Assembly: GCF_001180305.1 (NCBI RefSeq)
Contig: NZ_CVSX01000040.1
Span: 1-64,000 of the forward strand
Length of the DNA: 64,000 nt
Origin: Prochlorococcus marinus
GTDB taxonomy: Bacteria; Cyanobacteriota; Cyanobacteriia; PCC-6307; Cyanobiaceae
Direction of reading: 5' to 3'
The position numbers were made by a program, and so were the translations under genes. Below, piece by piece: positions 62,142 through 64,000 of the stretch (positions are counted from its first letter, which is position 1; each line of letters starts with the position of its first letter). The notes under the pieces were generated by a model that had not been told where the DNA came from, did not search any database, and saw only the letters and a program-made list of their open reading frames with translations.

Positions 62142-63296
62142 TTATCTTTTTGAGTTCATATAAACCTTCTCAAGTGAATTTATATTTTTAGTAATTGTAT
62201 ATCTCTCAATTACTCTTTCTCGTGCCTTTTCTCCAAGATCTTTTGTAAATGAGGGATGATCAACAAGAATTGGGATTATAGTTTTTAATTGTGCAGCCAC
62301 ATTATCAGTTGAAATAACTATTCCTGCTCCATTATCTAACACTTCACCATCAGCCCCTGCATCTGTTGCTACGCATGCAGTACCAGTAGACATTGCCTCT
62401 AAAAGTGATATTGACAAACCCTCTACTAAGCTTGGTAAGAAAAATACTTCTGCTATTTGCATTATCGCCACCCTAGTTTCTAAATCTAATTCGGCACCCC
62501 ACCAAATTAATTTATCTTTATTAATGTTAGAAAAACTATTTTCAAGTGTAGGTTTCATTGGTCCATCACCAACAATAACTAATTTACAATTATTGCTTTT
62601 TGTTTGGCGCCAAGAACGTAAAAGTGCTTCGATATTTTTCTCATTTGAAATCCTTCCCATGTATAAAAAGATTCTTTCATTCCCTAGTCTGTTTTTTACC
62701 TGATCATATTTTTTATTTTTTTCAAAACAAGGTTTCCAAATATTCTCATCTACTCCATTTGGAATAATTATTTGTTTTTCTTTAGGTACTCCTAGTTTTT
62801 CAAGAACATTTTTTTGAGGTTCTGAAAATACGATTATTTTATCGAACTTAGCCAGAGAGGGAGCATAAAGTTGATACGTTAATTGTTGTGTACTTGCTGT
62901 TAAATTTCTATTTTTAGAATCAAATGCTGGATGAAATGTTCCTATAAGAGGAACATTAATTTCATCACAAAGCTCAGGAAGTCTAAAGTCTAAAGGAGAT
63001 AAAGTTAGACTAGCGTGAACGATATCGGGTTTTAATCTTCCCAAAGATACCCTTAACTCTTTTTCTGCTCTTGGGGAAGGTATTGTATAAACTTGTGACT
63101 TAATTAAATATGGGAGACTTACTTCGGGATCATTCGCTAAGAATAATGGTTTTGATGAATCTGAACTGGATGGATTATCGAAGTGAATAAAACTAATTTT
63201 ATGCCCTCTAGCCTTCAGTTCCTCAGTAGTTGAATTGCCGTAAGTTACATTTCCACAAAAAGGCGATTTTTTACCCAACCAGGCAATATGAACCAC
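62142..63296 (-). CDS. GT4 glycosyltransferase
   Basis: Two Rossmann-like domains of the GT-B fold. KDKIIVFSEPQ and IIPNGVDENIW in the linker, FLYMGRISNEKNIEALLRSW at the second domain start, and LPSLVEGLSISLLEAMSTGT (the E-x7-E donor motif). Probably a membrane-lipid or surface-sugar transferase; 384 residues. Converges with proC. Confidence 0.9.
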   Translation of the reverse strand: MVHIAWLGKKSPFCGNVTYGNSTTEELKARGHKISFIHFDNPSSSDSSKPLFLANDPEVSLPYLIKSQVYTIPSPRAEKELRVSLGRLKPDIVHASLTLSPLDFRLPELCDEINVPLIGTFHPAFDSKNRNLTASTQQLTYQLYAPSLAKFDKIIVFSEPQKNVLEKLGVPKEKQIIIPNGVDENIWKPCFEKNKKYDQVKNRLGNERIFLYMGRISNEKNIEALLRSWRQTKSNNCKLVIVGDGPMKPTLENSFSNINKDKLIWWGAELDLETRVAIMQIAEVFFLPSLVEGLSISLLEAMSTGTACVATDAGADGEVLDNGAGIVISTDNVAAQLKTIIPILVDHPSFTKDLGEKARERVIERYTITKNINSLEKVYMNSKR

Positions 63297-63382
63297 TTTA
63301 ATTTAATGAACTATAATATTAAGTTAACAGCCAAAGTACCCAAGATCATAATTTTTAAATTTTTTAATGATCCATGAAAATA

Positions 63383-64000
63383 CTAACTGTAAAATTCTCT
63401 CAACATTTTGAGTGAAGATAGATCTTTCTCTAATTGAGTAGAGATCCAAGTTTCAATAATAAATAATATTTTAAGCCAAACTTTTTTAGGACCTAATAAT
63501 TCCCCATTCGATTTAATTGGTAATTCGGGGAAAAGAAGTCTCTGTAATAGAGCAACTTCAGATGCATTTATTTTTAATTTACTTTGAGCATCTTCGATGG
63601 ATGAAAATCCTTCATTTGGTAAAAAATAACAATTCCAGTCCCAATTACCTAGAGGTGGAATAATAGACTCTCCCGTTTTACAGCAATGATGAATTGGCAA
63701 GTTAATCCCCCCTATTGCTAATAAATGGACTAAAGATTGAATACTCATTGCGAGCATTCTAATATCCTCTTCTTTAGATTCTTCATGTAAATAAATTCTA
63801 TCTAAATGTGCAAGGACACAAGATAAATAGTTTTGTTGCTGGTCATTATTACCTACTAATAAAAATGTTAATTCAGTTATTGCTTGCGCTGCTGCAAGGC
63901 ATTCAATATTTTTCCCTAAACCAGAATAGCTTTTTAATATTTTTATTTGACGTACAGATTTAAGATTTCTTTTCCCAAAAATCTGCAAACTTAAATAGGT
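63383..64000 (-). CDS. recO: DNA repair protein RecO, C-terminal part
   Basis: The frame is open to the window edge, so the N-terminal OB-fold part lies outside; 205 residues are seen here. ECLAAAQAITELTFLL and the helical block with HHCCKTGES correspond to the RecO C-terminal helical and zinc-binding-like regions. It loads RecA onto RecR/SSB-coated DNA in recombination repair. Confidence 0.8.
   Translation of the reverse strand, partial: TYLSLQIFGKRNLKSVRQIKILKSYSGLGKNIECLAAAQAITELTFLLVGNNDQQQNYLSCVLAHLDRIYLHEESKEEDIRMLAMSIQSLVHLLAIGGINLPIHHCCKTGESIIPPLGNWDWNCYFLPNEGFSSIEDAQSKLKINASEVALLQRLLFPELPIKSNGELLGPKKVWLKILFIIETWISTQLEKDLSSLKMLREFYS

Overview
The window is a piece of a very AT-rich, tightly packed chromosome that looks like a high-light adapted Prochlorococcus. 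The evidence is PsaE, a plastoquinol terminal oxidase, many short high-light-inducible (Hli) proteins, PipX, SepF, DUF3303, DUF1651 and Nif11 small proteins, and dozens of tiny one-helix membrane peptides. The assignment rests on recognising families and gene order, not on a database search.

Layout. 1-1.25 kb: the 3' end of a 23S rRNA gene and a 5S gene, with a terminator shared with mutM. 1.3-16.7 kb: mostly core genes (mutM, psaE, LysM protein, aldehyde dehydrogenase, acetyltransferase, PTOX, CrtISO-like oxidase, tatA, peroxiredoxin Q) mixed with small membrane or soluble proteins of unknown role. 16.7-31.6 kb: a flexible stretch with a CPBP protease, two lone glycosyltransferases (GT11 and GT2), proline iminopeptidase, a photolyase, the thiamine-salvage pair tenA-thiD, a PD-(D/E)XK nuclease, a SIMPL protein with higher GC, and two recently broken genes.

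31.73-54.82 kb: a genomic island of about 23 kb. It lies between two direct copies of a 63-bp sequence that covers the 5' half of tRNA-Thr(GGT), the spacer and the 3' end of tRNA-Tyr. The complete tRNA genes are at the right end. Next to them is a dead tyrosine integrase with a one-base deletion and no catalytic domain. A second, tRNA-Pro-derived relic lies inside at 36.83 kb. This arrangement resembles the tRNA-targeting integrative elements (tycheposons) described in Prochlorococcus.

The core of the island (36.9-52.5 kb) is the most interesting part. It encodes two large secreted or envelope-facing TPR-CHAT proteins with intact His/Cys dyads, plus a fragment of a third; a zinc metallopeptidase fused head-to-tail with one CHAT gene; a short DnaB-like ATPase; a sigma-70-like protein translationally coupled to a DUF1822-like protein; a zinc-ribbon/TerB protein; a TPR protein; and several small secreted proteins, one made of three near-identical 16-residue repeats. 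Seven promoters in this block share GGAATCA-N13/14-GAACTA, and I saw this pair nowhere else in the window. My model, which is inference, is that the island's own sigma-like factor reads this promoter and coordinates a CHAT-protease system that faces the envelope or responds to phage or stress.

54.8-64 kb: conserved core again. aroQ, miaE, cobI, a conserved gene, der, an EcfT/CbiQ gene, pipX, pipY (yggS), sepF and proC run rightwards. A GT4 glycosyltransferase and a partial recO run leftwards.
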